Counted from the first letter of the stretch, positions 42,189-51,524 are shown. The stretch: 64,000 nt of DNA from Nocardiopsis sp. TSRI0078 (GCF_001905145.1 NZ_LWLB01000033.1:409248-473247), one strand, 5' to 3'. Program-made: numbers and translations. The notes: generated by a model from the letters alone, not told the origin.

Positions 42189-43821
42189 ACCCCTGCCCAC
42201 CGACGGGGACACCGGGGGCGGGTCCGCCCCGGTGAACGGACTCGTCCCGACTCCGGTCGTCCATCCCGGCGGACCGTCGGTGCAGGTGGGCCGGGGCGGA
42301 CGGCTGTCCCTGGCCGGGGCCGAACCGGCGGCACACGAATGGTTCGCCTGGGCGGCGCAGACCCTTCACGGCCTACGGGTGGAGCCGGTTCGCGCCGGAG
42401 CCGACGTCAGCGTCCGTGTGGACGGTGATCGGTGGAGACCGGGCGGAGACGGTGCCTCGGAGGAGGCGTGCGTGGGGCCTGTGACGGGAGTGGATCCCCG
42501 TCCCGTTCCGGGAGCGGACGAACGCCACCGGATCGGGATCGAAGAGGGACGGGTCGCGGTCAGCGGTGCGAGCGGAGAGGCGGCCTTCCGCGCGCTGACC
42601 AGCCTGGTCCAGCTCCTGCGGGTGGACGCGCGGGGCGACGTGTGGGCTCCCTCCGGGGTCCTGGAGGACGGTCCCCGATACGCCTGGCGGGGACTGTCCC
42701 TGGACGTGGTCCGCCACTTCCTCACCGCCGCCGAGGTCACCAGGGTCATCGACCTCCTGGCCCTGCACAAGTTCAACGTCCTGCACCTGCACCTCACCGA
42801 CAGCGAGGGATGGCGGCTGGAGTCGCGGCGCCGGCCGCGGCTCACCCGCACGGGCCCGGACGGCGAGCGGGAGTACTACACTCGGGAGGAGTTCGCCGAC
42901 CTGGTGGAGTACGCGGCCCTGCGGCACGTCACCGTCGTCCCCGAGGTCGACCTGCCCGGCCACACCGGCGCCGCCTTCGACGCCTACCCCGAGCTCCACG
43001 GCCACGTGCGGCCCCCGCACCCCCGGGTGCGGTTCCTGCGTCCGGACGTGGAGGAGGCGCGGACCTTCGCGCGGGACGTCGTCGAGGAGTTCGCCGAGCT
43101 CACACCGGGGCCGTTCCTGCACCTCGGCGGTGACGAGCCCTTCGGGATGGACCACGGCGACTACGTGGAGTTCGTCCGCCACACCCACCGGTACGTGCGC
43201 GAGGCGGGCAAACGGGTGGTCGGCTGGCAGGAGGCCGCCCGCGCCGGGGTGCTGAACGGCGAGGACGTCCTCCAGTACTGGATCGGTGCTCCGGACGAGT
43301 TCGACCCCGAGGCCCTCAAGACGGCGGTGCCGGAGGAGTTCCACCCCCTGGTGGACCAGGCCGCGGAGACCTTCCGGATCTCACCCGGCGACGTCCCGGC
43401 GGCGGCGGGATCGGGGGTGCCGGTGCTGCTCTCCCCGAACTCGCTGGTCTACCTGGACCGCCCCTACGCCGACGCCGCCGAGCCCGATCAGGAGGCCGAC
43501 CGCCTCAGACTCGGACTGCCCTCCTACGAGCCGGTGACGGTCGCCGGGGCCTTCGACTGGGACCCTGGCGAGACCGCCCGGTCGCTGGCCCCGGGCGTCA
43601 TCGTCGCCGGGGTGGAGGCGGCGGTGTGGGGTGAGACCCTGACCGGGTTCGACGACCTCGCGTTCCTGTTGCTGCCACGGCTGGCGGGGGTGTCCGAGAA
43701 GGCGTGGTCACACGACCCCGCCACCTGGGAGGAGCACGCCGCGCTCCTGGACGGGTACGGCCGGTTCTGGACCGCACTGGGGTTCGGGGCGCATTTCCGG
43801 GCGGCGGGAGCACCACGGTAG
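42172..43821 (+). CDS. Family GH20 beta-N-acetylhexosaminidase
   Basis: 549-aa cytoplasmic GH20 enzyme. An N-terminal GH20b-type alpha/beta domain precedes the barrel. The catalytic pair is D321-E322 in H-L-G-G-D-E, and W-R-G-L-S-L-D-V-V-R-H-F and L-H-L-H-L-T-D-S-E-G-W-R are substrate-site motifs. It removes terminal beta-GlcNAc or GalNAc. It is coupled to the transporter genes, so the importer may bring in chitobiose-like or mixed GlcNAc oligosaccharides, which would then meet GH3/GH1. No signal peptide. Confidence 0.93.
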   Translation: MPARPEPLPTDGDTGGGSAPVNGLVPTPVVHPGGPSVQVGRGGRLSLAGAEPAAHEWFAWAAQTLHGLRVEPVRAGADVSVRVDGDRWRPGGDGASEEACVGPVTGVDPRPVPGADERHRIGIEEGRVAVSGASGEAAFRALTSLVQLLRVDARGDVWAPSGVLEDGPRYAWRGLSLDVVRHFLTAAEVTRVIDLLALHKFNVLHLHLTDSEGWRLESRRRPRLTRTGPDGEREYYTREEFADLVEYAALRHVTVVPEVDLPGHTGAAFDAYPELHGHVRPPHPRVRFLRPDVEEARTFARDVVEEFAELTPGPFLHLGGDEPFGMDHGDYVEFVRHTHRYVREAGKRVVGWQEAARAGVLNGEDVLQYWIGAPDEFDPEALKTAVPEEFHPLVDQAAETFRISPGDVPAAAGSGVPVLLSPNSLVYLDRPYADAAEPDQEADRLRLGLPSYEPVTVAGAFDWDPGETARSLAPGVIVAGVEAAVWGETLTGFDDLAFLLLPRLAGVSEKAWSHDPATWEEHAALLDGYGRFWTALGFGAHFRAAGAPR

Positions 43822-43863
43822 TCGTGGAGACGCCGGTGACACGCGGAGGTCGTGGACTGGGGC

Positions 43864-43955
43864 GGGCAGCATGGTGCGGTCGTGGGGTGGGGCCCCGTTT
43901 TCCAGTCAACCGCGGAACGGGCCGGGGACGCCAGGGCCGGTTCGTCCCTGTGGAC
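43864..43955 (+). repeat. Intergenic repeat B, copy 2
   Basis: About 92 bp matching 32588-32682 in the same orientation, placed between the converging GH20 and NmrA-like genes. Both copies flank the glycoside-use locus (32720-43821) from outside, as if marking its ends. Too long for a simple terminator; part can fold through GC-rich arms. Confidence 0.75.
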
Positions 43956-44022
43956 AACCCCGCCCCGGTGCCCCGGCCCCGCCGGAGGGCTCCGCCCGGT
44001 CAAGCCCCGGGCACCGCCGTGG

Positions 44023-44847
44023 TCACCGGTCCCAGGCCCCGGCGGCCCCGGCCCGGCGGACGTACTCGTCGAAGCCGGCGGCCGGACGGCCCAGCGCCCG
44101 CTCCACGCCGTCGGCGGGCTCGGCGTTGCGGCCGTCCAGGATCTCCACGAGCAGGTCGGCCAGCCCCCGGGCCTCCTCCTCCGCGACCCCGGCCGCGACC
44201 GCCCCGGCGACGAAGTCCTCCGACGACACCTCCCGGTACACGACCGTGCGCCCGGACGCCTCGCCGAGCAGGCGAGCGGCCTCGGCGAACGCGACCGCCT
44301 TCGGGCCGGTCAGCTCGTACAGCTCCCCGGCGTGCCCGTCCTCCGTCAGCACCCGGGCCGCGACCTCGGCGACGTCGTCCAGGTCGATGAAGGGCTCGGG
44401 CATGTCCGGGGCGGGCAGGGCCACGGTGCCGTCCAGGACCGGCCCGCGCAGGAAGCTCTCGGAGAAGTCCTGCGCGAACACCGCGCAGCGCAGCACGGCC
44501 AGGTCCGGGAACTCCGCGCGCACGGCCCGCTCCGCGCGCTCGGACCCCGCTTCACCGCGCCCGGACAGCAGCGCCATCCGCCGGACGCCGTGCCGGGCGG
44601 CGCGGGCGGCGAACGCGGCGACGGTCGCGCCGGCCCCGGGGAAGCCCAGGTCGGGGTGGTAGCACAGGTAGACGGAGGTGATCCCCTCCAGGACGGGGTC
44701 CCAGGTGGCACGGTCGTGCCAGTCGAAGCGGGGGCTGCCGGACCGGGAGCCCACCCGGGCCCCGACGCCGCGCTCACGGAGCAGGCGGGTGACGCGGCGG
44801 CCGGTCATGCCGGTGCCGCCGGTGACGAGGACGTGTTCTGTGGTCAT
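44023..44847 (-). CDS. NmrA-like NAD(P)H-binding protein
   Basis: 274-aa Rossmann protein of the NmrA/quinone-oxidoreductase-2 group. The dinucleotide loop is V-T-G-G-T-G-M-T-G-R-R at residues 8-18. P-F-I-D-L-D-D-V-A-E-V-A-A near residue 150 and Y-E-L-T-G-P-K are characteristic. It may reduce quinones or sense NADP(H). ATG 44847 matches the fold start. Divergent from an AraC gene with about 90 bp between them, so probably its target. Confidence 0.88.
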   Translation of the reverse strand: MTTEHVLVTGGTGMTGRRVTRLLRERGVGARVGSRSGSPRFDWHDRATWDPVLEGITSVYLCYHPDLGFPGAGATVAAFAARAARHGVRRMALLSGRGEAGSERAERAVRAEFPDLAVLRCAVFAQDFSESFLRGPVLDGTVALPAPDMPEPFIDLDDVAEVAARVLTEDGHAGELYELTGPKAVAFAEAARLLGEASGRTVVYREVSSEDFVAGAVAAGVAEEEARGLADLLVEILDGRNAEPADGVERALGRPAAGFDEYVRRAGAAGAWDR

Positions 44848-44938
44848 GCCCCCAGTCCACCAACCCGGGTTCGGACGGAACATAGTCCAGGATCTGGTCT
44901 CCATAAGAGAACGTCCGACACTGGTTAGGGTGGGGGAC

Positions 44939-45895
44939 ATGGACCCCCTCGTACACCTCCTGGACGGGCCCCGCGCACGCGGAGCCTTCACCCTGCACAC
45001 GGTCATGAGCCCGCCCTGGGGCATCGACAGCCGCGACGAGTCCGCCCTCACGCTGATCGTGGTCGTCTCCGGCGGCGCATGGGTGGGCACCTCCCGCGGC
45101 GGGGTCGACGCCGGGCCCGGAGACCTGGTGCTCGTCCGCGGCCCGGAACCCTACGTGATCGCCGACAGCAGGGAACGCGAACCCACCATCACCGTCTTTC
45201 CCGGGCAGCGGTGCGTGGCCCACGACGGCGAGGAGGTCCACGTGACCATGAGCCACGGGGTGGGGACCTGGGGAAACGATCCCGACGGCACCGACACCAT
45301 GGTGGTGGGCGCCTACCAGGACGACAGCGAGGTCGGCCGCCTGGCCCTCTCGGCGCTGCCTCCGCTGGCGGTGCTGCCCGGCGGGCGGGTCGACCCGGCG
45401 CTGGTGGCGCTGCTGGCCGACGAGATCACCGCCGGCCACGTCGCCCAGATCAGCCTCAACGACCGGCTCCTGGACTGCCTGCTGGTGATGGCGGTGCGCG
45501 CCTGGCTGGAGGACAACCCCGACAGCGCCCCCAACTGGCTGAGCGCCCAGCACGACCCCGTCGTCGCGCGGGCGCTGGAGCTGTTGCACGAACGCCTCGC
45601 CGAGCCCTGGACCCTGGAGGCGCTGGCCCGCGAGTGCGCGGTCTCCCGGGCCACCCTGGCCGCGCGCTTCCAGAGGGCCGTGGGCACCCCGCCGATGACC
45701 TACCTGCGCACCTGGCGGCTCACGGTGGCCTGCGACCTGCTCACCGCCCGCCCGGAGCTGGGCCTGGAGGCCGTGGCCGCGCGGGTGGGTTACGGGAGCG
45801 CGTTCGCCTTCAGCTCCGCGTTCAAGAACCGCATGGGGACGAGCCCGTCCGCCTACCGCGCCGGAGGCGGGAAGCGCGTGCCGCAGGGGGCGTAG
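44939..45895 (+). CDS. AraC-family regulator with cupin-6 sensor
   Basis: 318-aa regulator. The N-terminal cupin-like sensor (S-P-P-W-G-I, P-G-D-L-V-L-V-R-G-P) is followed by two C-terminal helix-turn-helices (L-A-R-E-C-A-V-S-R-A-T-L-A-A-R-F; V-G-Y-G-S-A-F-A-F-S-S-A-F-K). GGGGGA precedes the ATG. It faces the NmrA-like gene; this pairing is common for redox- or drug-responsive cupin-6 AraC proteins. Confidence 0.9.
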   Translation: MDPLVHLLDGPRARGAFTLHTVMSPPWGIDSRDESALTLIVVVSGGAWVGTSRGGVDAGPGDLVLVRGPEPYVIADSREREPTITVFPGQRCVAHDGEEVHVTMSHGVGTWGNDPDGTDTMVVGAYQDDSEVGRLALSALPPLAVLPGGRVDPALVALLADEITAGHVAQISLNDRLLDCLLVMAVRAWLEDNPDSAPNWLSAQHDPVVARALELLHERLAEPWTLEALARECAVSRATLAARFQRAVGTPPMTYLRTWRLTVACDLLTARPELGLEAVAARVGYGSAFAFSSAFKNRMGTSPSAYRAGGGKRVPQGA

Positions 45896-45977
45896 CGTGC
45901 ACCGGTTTCCGGAAGGGCCCGGGACCGGACCCGGTAGGTTCGTGTCCGAGGGCGGACCCGACGGGAACGAGGACCCC

Positions 45978-46778
45978 ATGAGCACGAGCGACGGGACGGA
46001 CGACAGGACCCAGATGTTCGACCGGCTCAGCGACCACTACCGCCGCTTCCGCCCCGGGTACCCCGACTCCGTCCTCGACCGGCTTCGCGCACACGTCCTC
46101 GACGGCGCCCGTGGGTCCTGGCCCTACCCCTGGCTCCTGCTCGACGTCGGCTCCGGTACCGGCATCTCCACACGGAGCCTGCGCCACGGCTTCGGCCCGG
46201 GGCCCCGCGTGGTCGGTGTCGAACCCGGCCACGCGATGCGCGGCGCCGCCGGGGGCGGCGAGGACGTCGAGTACGTGGACGGCCGTGCCGAGGAGGTCCC
46301 CTTCCCCGACGCGTCCGCGGTCCTCGTGCTCGCCGCGCAGGCCGTCCACTGGTTCGACCGGCCCGCCTTCTACGCCGAGGCCGCCCGCCTGCTCGTGCCC
46401 GGGGGCACCGTCGCCGTGCTCGACAACGACCGCGACTGGACCGCCAGCGCGTTCGTCGACGCCTACGAGGCCCTGATGGAGGAGCACGGCGACGACTACC
46501 GGCGCGACTACCGGGCCTTCGACACCGCGGGGGAGATGGAGGCCCAGGACGGACTCGCCGACGCCGTGGAGTTCACCGCCGCCTGGACGCGGGAACTCGA
46601 TCCCGACGGGCTCGTCGGCACCGCGCTGTCCTCCAGCAGGATGGCCGCCGTGGTCCGCAACATCGGCGAGGAGCGCGTCCGTGCCGCCGTCACAGCGCTC
46701 GCCGCCGAGCACTTCCCCGACGGGAACGTGCGCATCCCCTACCTCACCCGGCTCCGCCTCGCCCGCCGGGTGCCGTAG
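45978..46778 (+). CDS. Class I SAM-dependent methyltransferase
   Basis: 266-aa methyltransferase: motif I L-L-D-V-G-S-G-T-G at about residues 53-61, acidic V-E-P motif II, A-Q-A-V-H-W-F-D motif typical of the methyltransferase-11 group. The N-terminal D-H-Y-R-R-F-R-P-G-Y-P is usual for this subgroup. Substrate unknown. ATG 45978 has GAACGAGGA upstream. It follows the AraC gene by about 80 bp. Confidence 0.87.
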   Translation: MSTSDGTDDRTQMFDRLSDHYRRFRPGYPDSVLDRLRAHVLDGARGSWPYPWLLLDVGSGTGISTRSLRHGFGPGPRVVGVEPGHAMRGAAGGGEDVEYVDGRAEEVPFPDASAVLVLAAQAVHWFDRPAFYAEAARLLVPGGTVAVLDNDRDWTASAFVDAYEALMEEHGDDYRRDYRAFDTAGEMEAQDGLADAVEFTAAWTRELDPDGLVGTALSSSRMAAVVRNIGEERVRAAVTALAAEHFPDGNVRIPYLTRLRLARRVP

Positions 46779-46829
46779 CGGGGGGCGGCGTCCTTCCCAT
46801 GACCGGGAGGCCCCGTATGACCCCGGGGC

Positions 46830-47288
46830 TCAGCCGAGCCCCTTCTTGAAGCCGACGTGGGAGGCTGTGTAGCCCAGCCGCCCGTAGAAGCGGTGCGCGT
46901 CCCCGCGGGAGGCGTCCGAGGTCAGCTGGAGTATGGCCGCGCCGCGGCGCCGCGCCTCCTCCTCGGCCCAGAGCAGCAGGCCGGTGCCCAGGCCGCCGCC
47001 GCGCTCGTCCGCGTGCACCCGCACCGCCTCCACCTGGGCGCGGGTGGCCCCCCGGCGGGACAGTCCCGGGATGAACGTGAGCTGGAGGGTCCCCACCACC
47101 CGGCCGCCGCGCCGGGCCACCGCCAGGAACTGGTGCGGGTCGGCGTCGATGTCCTCGAAGGCCGACAGGTAGGGCTTCGGATCGTCCGGGCTCTCACGCC
47201 GGGCGCCCAGGACGTCGTCGGCGAGCATGGCGACGATCGCCGCCACGTCCTCGGTCCGGGCACGGTCGATGGTGACGCCGTCGTCCAT
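46830..47288 (-). CDS. GNAT-family N-acetyltransferase
   Basis: 152-aa GNAT. Motif A is V-E-A-V-R-V-H-A-D-E-R-G-G-G-L-G-T-G-L-L with the acetyl-CoA-binding loop, followed by R-F-Y-G-R-L-G-Y motif B. No operon partner. Substrate unknown. Complete, with normal length. Confidence 0.9.
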   Translation of the reverse strand: MDDGVTIDRARTEDVAAIVAMLADDVLGARRESPDDPKPYLSAFEDIDADPHQFLAVARRGGRVVGTLQLTFIPGLSRRGATRAQVEAVRVHADERGGGLGTGLLLWAEEEARRRGAAILQLTSDASRGDAHRFYGRLGYTASHVGFKKGLG

Positions 47289-47402
47289 GGGTGCTCCTCG
47301 TGGTGGGTGCGGGTCGGCACCGGCATGGTGCCGTGGCGGGAACGATCGGGCCGAACCGGGTCCCGGTGAGGGGCCGGCCGGCAGCAGGGCCCGGCCGGTG
47401 CC

Positions 47403-48029
47403 TCAGAGCAGCAGTTCGGCCGCGGCTTCGAGGTCCTCCACCACGGTGCTCGCGTGCGCGAGGTCATCCGGTCCGGTCGTGGACGCCACGGCTATCACGG
47501 GCATCCCCGCGTCCAGCCCGGCACGGACGCCGCTGGCGGCGTCCTCCACCACCACGCACCGGCCGGGCTCGGCCCCCATGCGCTCGGCCCCCAGCAGGTA
47601 GGGACCCGGGTGGGGTTTGCCCTCGGCCACGTCGTCGGCGGTCACCAGTACGCGGGGGAGGGGCAGCCCGGCGGCCTCGATGCGGGAGTGCGCGATCCGG
47701 TCGCCCCCGGAGGTGACGATCGCCCAGGGGCGTTCGCGGCCGTCCAGTTCGGCGAGGAGTTCGCGTGCGCCGGGGACGGCCCGCACGCCGTCCCCGGCGG
47801 CGGCCTCGTGGGCCTCGATCCGCGGCGCCTCGTCGGCCGGGTCCAGGTGCGGGGCCAGGAGGCGCACCAGGTCGGCGTCGGTCCGCCCGTGGTGGTGCGC
47901 GAGCACGGCGTCGACGTCCAGGCCGCGCTCCACCGCCCACGCGGTCAGCCCCGAGCGGATGCTCTCGGCGGAGTCCACCAGCACACCGTCCAGGTCGAAC
48001 AGCACCGTCATCTCGTCGTACACGCCCAC
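47403..48029 (-). CDS. HAD-superfamily phosphatase (subfamily IA)
   Basis: 208-aa HAD hydrolase. Motif I D-L-D-G-V-L-V-D-S near residue 12, motif II V-T-S-G-G-D, motif III Lys in E-G-K-P-H-P and motif IV V-V-E-D-A-A-S-G. These fit phosphoglycolate/sugar phosphatases of the GPP or beta-PGM type. The GTG at 48029 with GGAGA upstream is preferred; ATG 48011 is possible. Confidence 0.9.
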   Translation of the reverse strand: MGVYDEMTVLFDLDGVLVDSAESIRSGLTAWAVERGLDVDAVLAHHHGRTDADLVRLLAPHLDPADEAPRIEAHEAAAGDGVRAVPGARELLAELDGRERPWAIVTSGGDRIAHSRIEAAGLPLPRVLVTADDVAEGKPHPGPYLLGAERMGAEPGRCVVVEDAASGVRAGLDAGMPVIAVASTTGPDDLAHASTVVEDLEAAAELLL

Positions 48030-48130
48030 GTGGTGTCTCCGTCCCAGTCGTCGTCCGGATGCTCCAGGATGCCATCGGCGCTCCCCGGAAGGCCCGGCGG
48101 AACGGCCGGTCCCCGGGCCCGCGGCCGTAT

Positions 48131-48146
48131 GTCAATTACAGTTGAC
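48131..48146. promoter_or_regulatory. Inverted repeat and -10 at the start of the small HTH gene
   Basis: GTCAA (48131-48135) and TTGAC (48142-48146) form a perfect inverted repeat with 6-bp spacer that ends two bases before the ATG at 48149. It contains a TACAGT -10-like box (48138-48143), which would put the transcript start at or next to the ATG, so the message is probably leaderless and may be self-controlled. Confidence 0.45.
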
Positions 48147-48148
48147 CC

Positions 48149-48385
48149 ATGGACGCCGAAAAGCTGACCGCCCTCGCCCGCGCCACCGAGGCCGACGATC
48201 CGCTGGTGGGCCTGGACGCCGCCCTCCAGCTCCGCCGGGAGATGGAGCGGGTCGAGGCCGTCCTCGTCCGCCGCGCCCGCAACCAGGGCTCCACCTGGAC
48301 CGAGATCGCCGAGGTCCTCGGCGTGTCCAAGCAGGCCATCCACAAGAAGTACGGCGGCCGGGGCCTTCTCGGCTCGCAGAAGTGA
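48149..48385 (+). CDS. Small helix-turn-helix protein
   Basis: 78-aa protein with one helix-turn-helix, T-W-T-E-I-A-E-V-L-G-V-S-K-Q-A-I-H-K-K, preceded by a helical segment (L-Q-L-R-R-E-M-E-R-V-E-A-V-L-V-R-R-A-R). Such mini-regulators occur widely in actinomycetes, often near Clp-N proteins; none is adjacent here. No ribosome site is visible before the ATG, consistent with a leaderless message. Confidence 0.85.
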   Translation: MDAEKLTALARATEADDPLVGLDAALQLRREMERVEAVLVRRARNQGSTWTEIAEVLGVSKQAIHKKYGGRGLLGSQK

Positions 48386-48473
48386 CGCCTGGGGCGCCGA
48401 GCCCCGCACCCGGTCCGGTGGGACGCGCCCCGAGGGGCGCCCGGCCGGGCCCGCCTCAGCGCAGGCCCGCCGG

Positions 48474-49310
48474 TCAGTGCAGGGCCGCCGCGAACCGCTC
48501 CATGCGCTCGCCGAAGCCCTCGACGCCGCCGAACCACACCGCCACCGAGTCCGCCCCGGCCGCGGCCAGCCCGCGGAACAGCCCCACGGCGCGGTCGAAC
48601 TCCTCCTCGCCCCCGGACCAGGCGATCCTGGTGCCCGCCCGCACGGGCCGGCGGGTGAGTTCACGCAGCCGGTTGCGGGCCGCCACGAACCCCTCCGTGT
48701 CCAGCCCCACGCCCTGCCATGCGTCGGCCCACTCCGCGGCCCGCCGCAGCGCCCGGTCCGACGTGCCGCCCACCATCACCGGTACACGCCCGGCCGGAAG
48801 CGGCTCGAACACCCCGCTCCCGTAGGAGTGGAAGCGTCCCTCGAAGGCACCCCCTCCCCCGAACAGGTGGCGCAGCAGCCGCAGCGCCTCGTCCGTCCGG
48901 GCGCCGCGCGTGGTGAAGTCCGACCCCAGCGCGGAGAACTCCTCCCGCGACCAGCCGGTCCCCACGCCCAGGACGAACCGGCCCTCCGACAGGGCGTCCA
49001 GGGTCGCCACCTGCTTCGCGAGGAGGAGGGGGTCGCGCAGCGGCACCACCAGCACCGACGTGCCCAGGCGTATCCGCTCGGTGCGGGCAGCCAGGTGAGC
49101 CAGGGTCACCAGCGGCTCGTACACGCCGCCGAAGGTCCTCCCGTACGGCGCGGGCGGCAGCAGGTGGTCCGGCAGCCACACCGCGTCCACGCCCAGCTCC
49201 TCGGCGCGTGTCCCCAGCTCGACGAGGGTCCTCGGGGGCATCTCCGGCGACTCGTCGGGCAGGACCACCTGCAGGCGGGTTCCCGTCATCGGTTCGGTCA
49301 GCTCGCTCAT
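48474..49310 (-). CDS. LLM-class F420-dependent oxidoreductase
   Basis: 278-aa luciferase-like monooxygenase-fold protein. The V-W-L-P-D-H-L-L region near residue 45, the R-I-R-L-G-T-S-V-L-V-V-P-L-R-D-P stretch and G-R-F-V-L-G-V-G-T-G-W are typical of the F420-using subgroup (TIGR03619-like). Substrate unknown. Single gene on its strand. Confidence 0.87.
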   Translation of the reverse strand: MSELTEPMTGTRLQVVLPDESPEMPPRTLVELGTRAEELGVDAVWLPDHLLPPAPYGRTFGGVYEPLVTLAHLAARTERIRLGTSVLVVPLRDPLLLAKQVATLDALSEGRFVLGVGTGWSREEFSALGSDFTTRGARTDEALRLLRHLFGGGGAFEGRFHSYGSGVFEPLPAGRVPVMVGGTSDRALRRAAEWADAWQGVGLDTEGFVAARNRLRELTRRPVRAGTRIAWSGGEEEFDRAVGLFRGLAAAGADSVAVWFGGVEGFGERMERFAAALH

Positions 49311-49417
49311 GGGCCGACGTTAGACCGTGCCACCGGTGTGAGGGTCAAAGCCCGGGAGCCCGTGTCCCCGTACCGACGGCGCGCGTGCCTCCCGTGCCGC
49401 TTCCGCTCCCCGGCGGA

Positions 49418-50458
49418 TCACCTCGGCTCTCCGGGCAGGGTCACCTCGACGAACACCGCGCGGTGGTCGGTGCCCGGCACCTCCAGGACCTCCAGCCGGT
49501 CGACGCCCATCTCGGGGTCCACCAGCACGTGGTCGATGGCCAGACCCGGCACGAGGCGGCCCGAGGGCCACGTCGGCTCCAGCCCCCGGCCCAGGACCTC
49601 CGCGGCGTCGAGGTATCCCGAGTTCAGGACGGCGCGCATCCTCGCGTGGTCCAGCGTGGCGTTGAAGTCCCCCGCCAGCACGCGCATCGCGCCCGGCTCC
49701 GCGTCCTCGGCCAGGGCGCCCAGTTCCCCGCTCCAGGCCGCGGTGAGGGAGGGCGTCAGCGGCGGTGGGACGTGCACGGACGTCACCTCGACGACGTCCC
49801 TGTCCCCGTCCCCGTCCTCCGGCAGCCTCACGGCGGAGGTCGGCATGGTGAAGGAGCCCCCGCCCGCCGCCGCGTCGCCGAGGTCGGTGAGCGGGAAGGC
49901 CGAGTGGATGGTGCTCCCGTGTACGCCGCGGGGATCGGAGTGGTCGTCCACGTGGGGCAGGAGTTCGTCCAGTCCCGCCGCGGACAGGTCCCGCACCAGG
50001 CCCGGGGTGATCTCCTGGAGGGTGAGCACGTCCACCCCGCGGTCGCGCACCAGCGCCACCACCTCCGCGGTACCGGCCCCGCCGCCGAGCATGTTCAGGG
50101 TCATGACCCGAACGGCCGTGCCGCCCGCCGAGGTGACCCCGAACGGCACCGCGCGCGGCACGACCAGGGCGGACAGCACCGCCACCACCGCAATCAGCGC
50201 CCCCATGGACACCCACCGCCGCAGCAGGCCCGCCCCAGCTGCCGCCGGCACGGCGAGGCACAGCAGGTAGGGGGTGAAGGACAGCGCCGGCACGAGGGGC
50301 CAGCCCCGTTCCAGGCCCGACAGCCGGATCAGCGCGAACACCGTGAACCCGGTCGCGACCAGGGCCGTCAGGGCGGTCACCAGAGGTGAACGCCCCCGGG
50401 GCCGCTCCGCGCCGGCCCCGGTCACGGATCCCCGCGGCACTCGTTCGGTTCGTCTCAT
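49418..50458 (-). CDS. Membrane-anchored endonuclease/exonuclease/phosphatase-fold protein
   Basis: 346-aa protein with three hydrophobic helices within the first 110 residues and an outward-facing EEP domain: V-M-T-L-N-M-L near 120, L-Q-E-I metal-binding Glu, A-G-D-F-N-A-T, I-D-H-V-L-V-D and the final T-D-H-R catalytic His. Family members cleave phosphodiesters of nucleic acids or lipids. ATG 50458 follows AGGAAG. No partner genes. Confidence 0.87.
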   Translation of the reverse strand: MRRTERVPRGSVTGAGAERPRGRSPLVTALTALVATGFTVFALIRLSGLERGWPLVPALSFTPYLLCLAVPAAAGAGLLRRWVSMGALIAVVAVLSALVVPRAVPFGVTSAGGTAVRVMTLNMLGGGAGTAEVVALVRDRGVDVLTLQEITPGLVRDLSAAGLDELLPHVDDHSDPRGVHGSTIHSAFPLTDLGDAAAGGGSFTMPTSAVRLPEDGDGDRDVVEVTSVHVPPPLTPSLTAAWSGELGALAEDAEPGAMRVLAGDFNATLDHARMRAVLNSGYLDAAEVLGRGLEPTWPSGRLVPGLAIDHVLVDPEMGVDRLEVLEVPGTDHRAVFVEVTLPGEPR

Positions 50459-50567
50459 GGGCTGGACTTCCTCGCATCCCGGGCGGACACCCGCCGCCCG
50501 TGAGTGGGACACGACCGCGGGTCCCGCGGTTCGCGCACGGCCGCCCCCCATTCCACGGCGGCGGCCC

Positions 50568-51524
50568 TCACCAGCCGCGGGCGGCCGACACCAGGTGCTG
50601 GTGCACCATGTCCAGGTGCGCGCTGTCCGACACACCCGGGCGCCGCACCAGGTACAGGGTGTTGACCGGCGGTTCCTCCGGCTCCAGCAGTGCCACCAGC
50701 CGCCCTCGGTCCAGCGCCTCCTGGCACAGGTAGCGCGGCAGCACCGTGACCCCCGCCCCGTTCTCGGCGGCCGCCATCATCCCGCGCAGGTCGGGCACGG
50801 TGACCGCGGGCCCGCACGTCAGCCGCACCCCGAACACGTGCCGCCAGTAGCGGCGCAGGATCGGCAGGTCGTCGCCGTAGGCCACCAGCGGGGCCTCGCA
50901 CAGCGAGGACGCGCCCTGCCGGGCGAGCCGGTCGCGGCGGATCCGGTCCGCCCACGCGGGCGACGCCACCAGCACGAACTCCTGGTCCGCCAGGGGGTCG
51001 GCCACCAGCGAGCGCCCGCGCGGACACAGCGGGGACAGCACCAGGTCGTGCCTGCCCCCGCGCAGTTCCTCCAGCAGGTCGTCGACCGGTCCGGTGCGCA
51101 CCCTCAGCCGTACGCCCTCCTCCACCAGCGGGGCGAGCGCAGGCAGCACCAGTCCGTGCAGCACCTCGGCGGGGCCCGCCACGCGCAGGGGCGCGGGCGG
51201 AGCGGACGCGTCGCCGCCGCCCGGACCGGCCACCACCTCCAGGGCGTCCAGGGGCTCGGCCACCCGGGCCGCCAGCTCGTTGGCCTCCGCGGTCGGCGCC
51301 ACCCCGCGGGGCAGCCGCTCGAAGAGCGTGTGTCCCAGGCGCTGTTCCAGGGAACGGATCTGGGTGGTGACCGTCGGCTGCGACAGCCGCAGCAGCTGGG
51401 CGGCGGCGGTGAAGGACCCGGACCGGTGCACGGCCAGGAAGGTCCTCAGCTGCTGGAGATCGAGCGGTCCGGCGGACCGGGGGGCGGCCGCCGTGCCCGA
51501 ACCATTGACATTCCTATAGCTCAC
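50568..51524 (-). CDS. LysR-family transcriptional regulator
   Basis: 318-aa LysR protein. The winged helix starts L-D-L-Q-Q-L-R-T-F-L-A-V and includes A-A-Q-L-L-R-L-S-Q-P-T-V-T-T-Q-I; a periplasmic-binding-like effector domain follows. The start is uncertain: GTG 51524 lies 8 nt after a TAAAAT box and would be leaderless; GTG 51557 adds 11 residues, and neither has a ribosome site. Divergent from the quinone-reductase-like gene, its likely target. Confidence 0.88.
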   Translation of the reverse strand: MSYRNVNGSGTAAAPRSAGPLDLQQLRTFLAVHRSGSFTAAAQLLRLSQPTVTTQIRSLEQRLGHTLFERLPRGVAPTAEANELAARVAEPLDALEVVAGPGGGDASAPPAPLRVAGPAEVLHGLVLPALAPLVEEGVRLRVRTGPVDDLLEELRGGRHDLVLSPLCPRGRSLVADPLADQEFVLVASPAWADRIRRDRLARQGASSLCEAPLVAYGDDLPILRRYWRHVFGVRLTCGPAVTVPDLRGMMAAAENGAGVTVLPRYLCQEALDRGRLVALLEPEEPPVNTLYLVRRPGVSDSAHLDMVHQHLVSAARGW

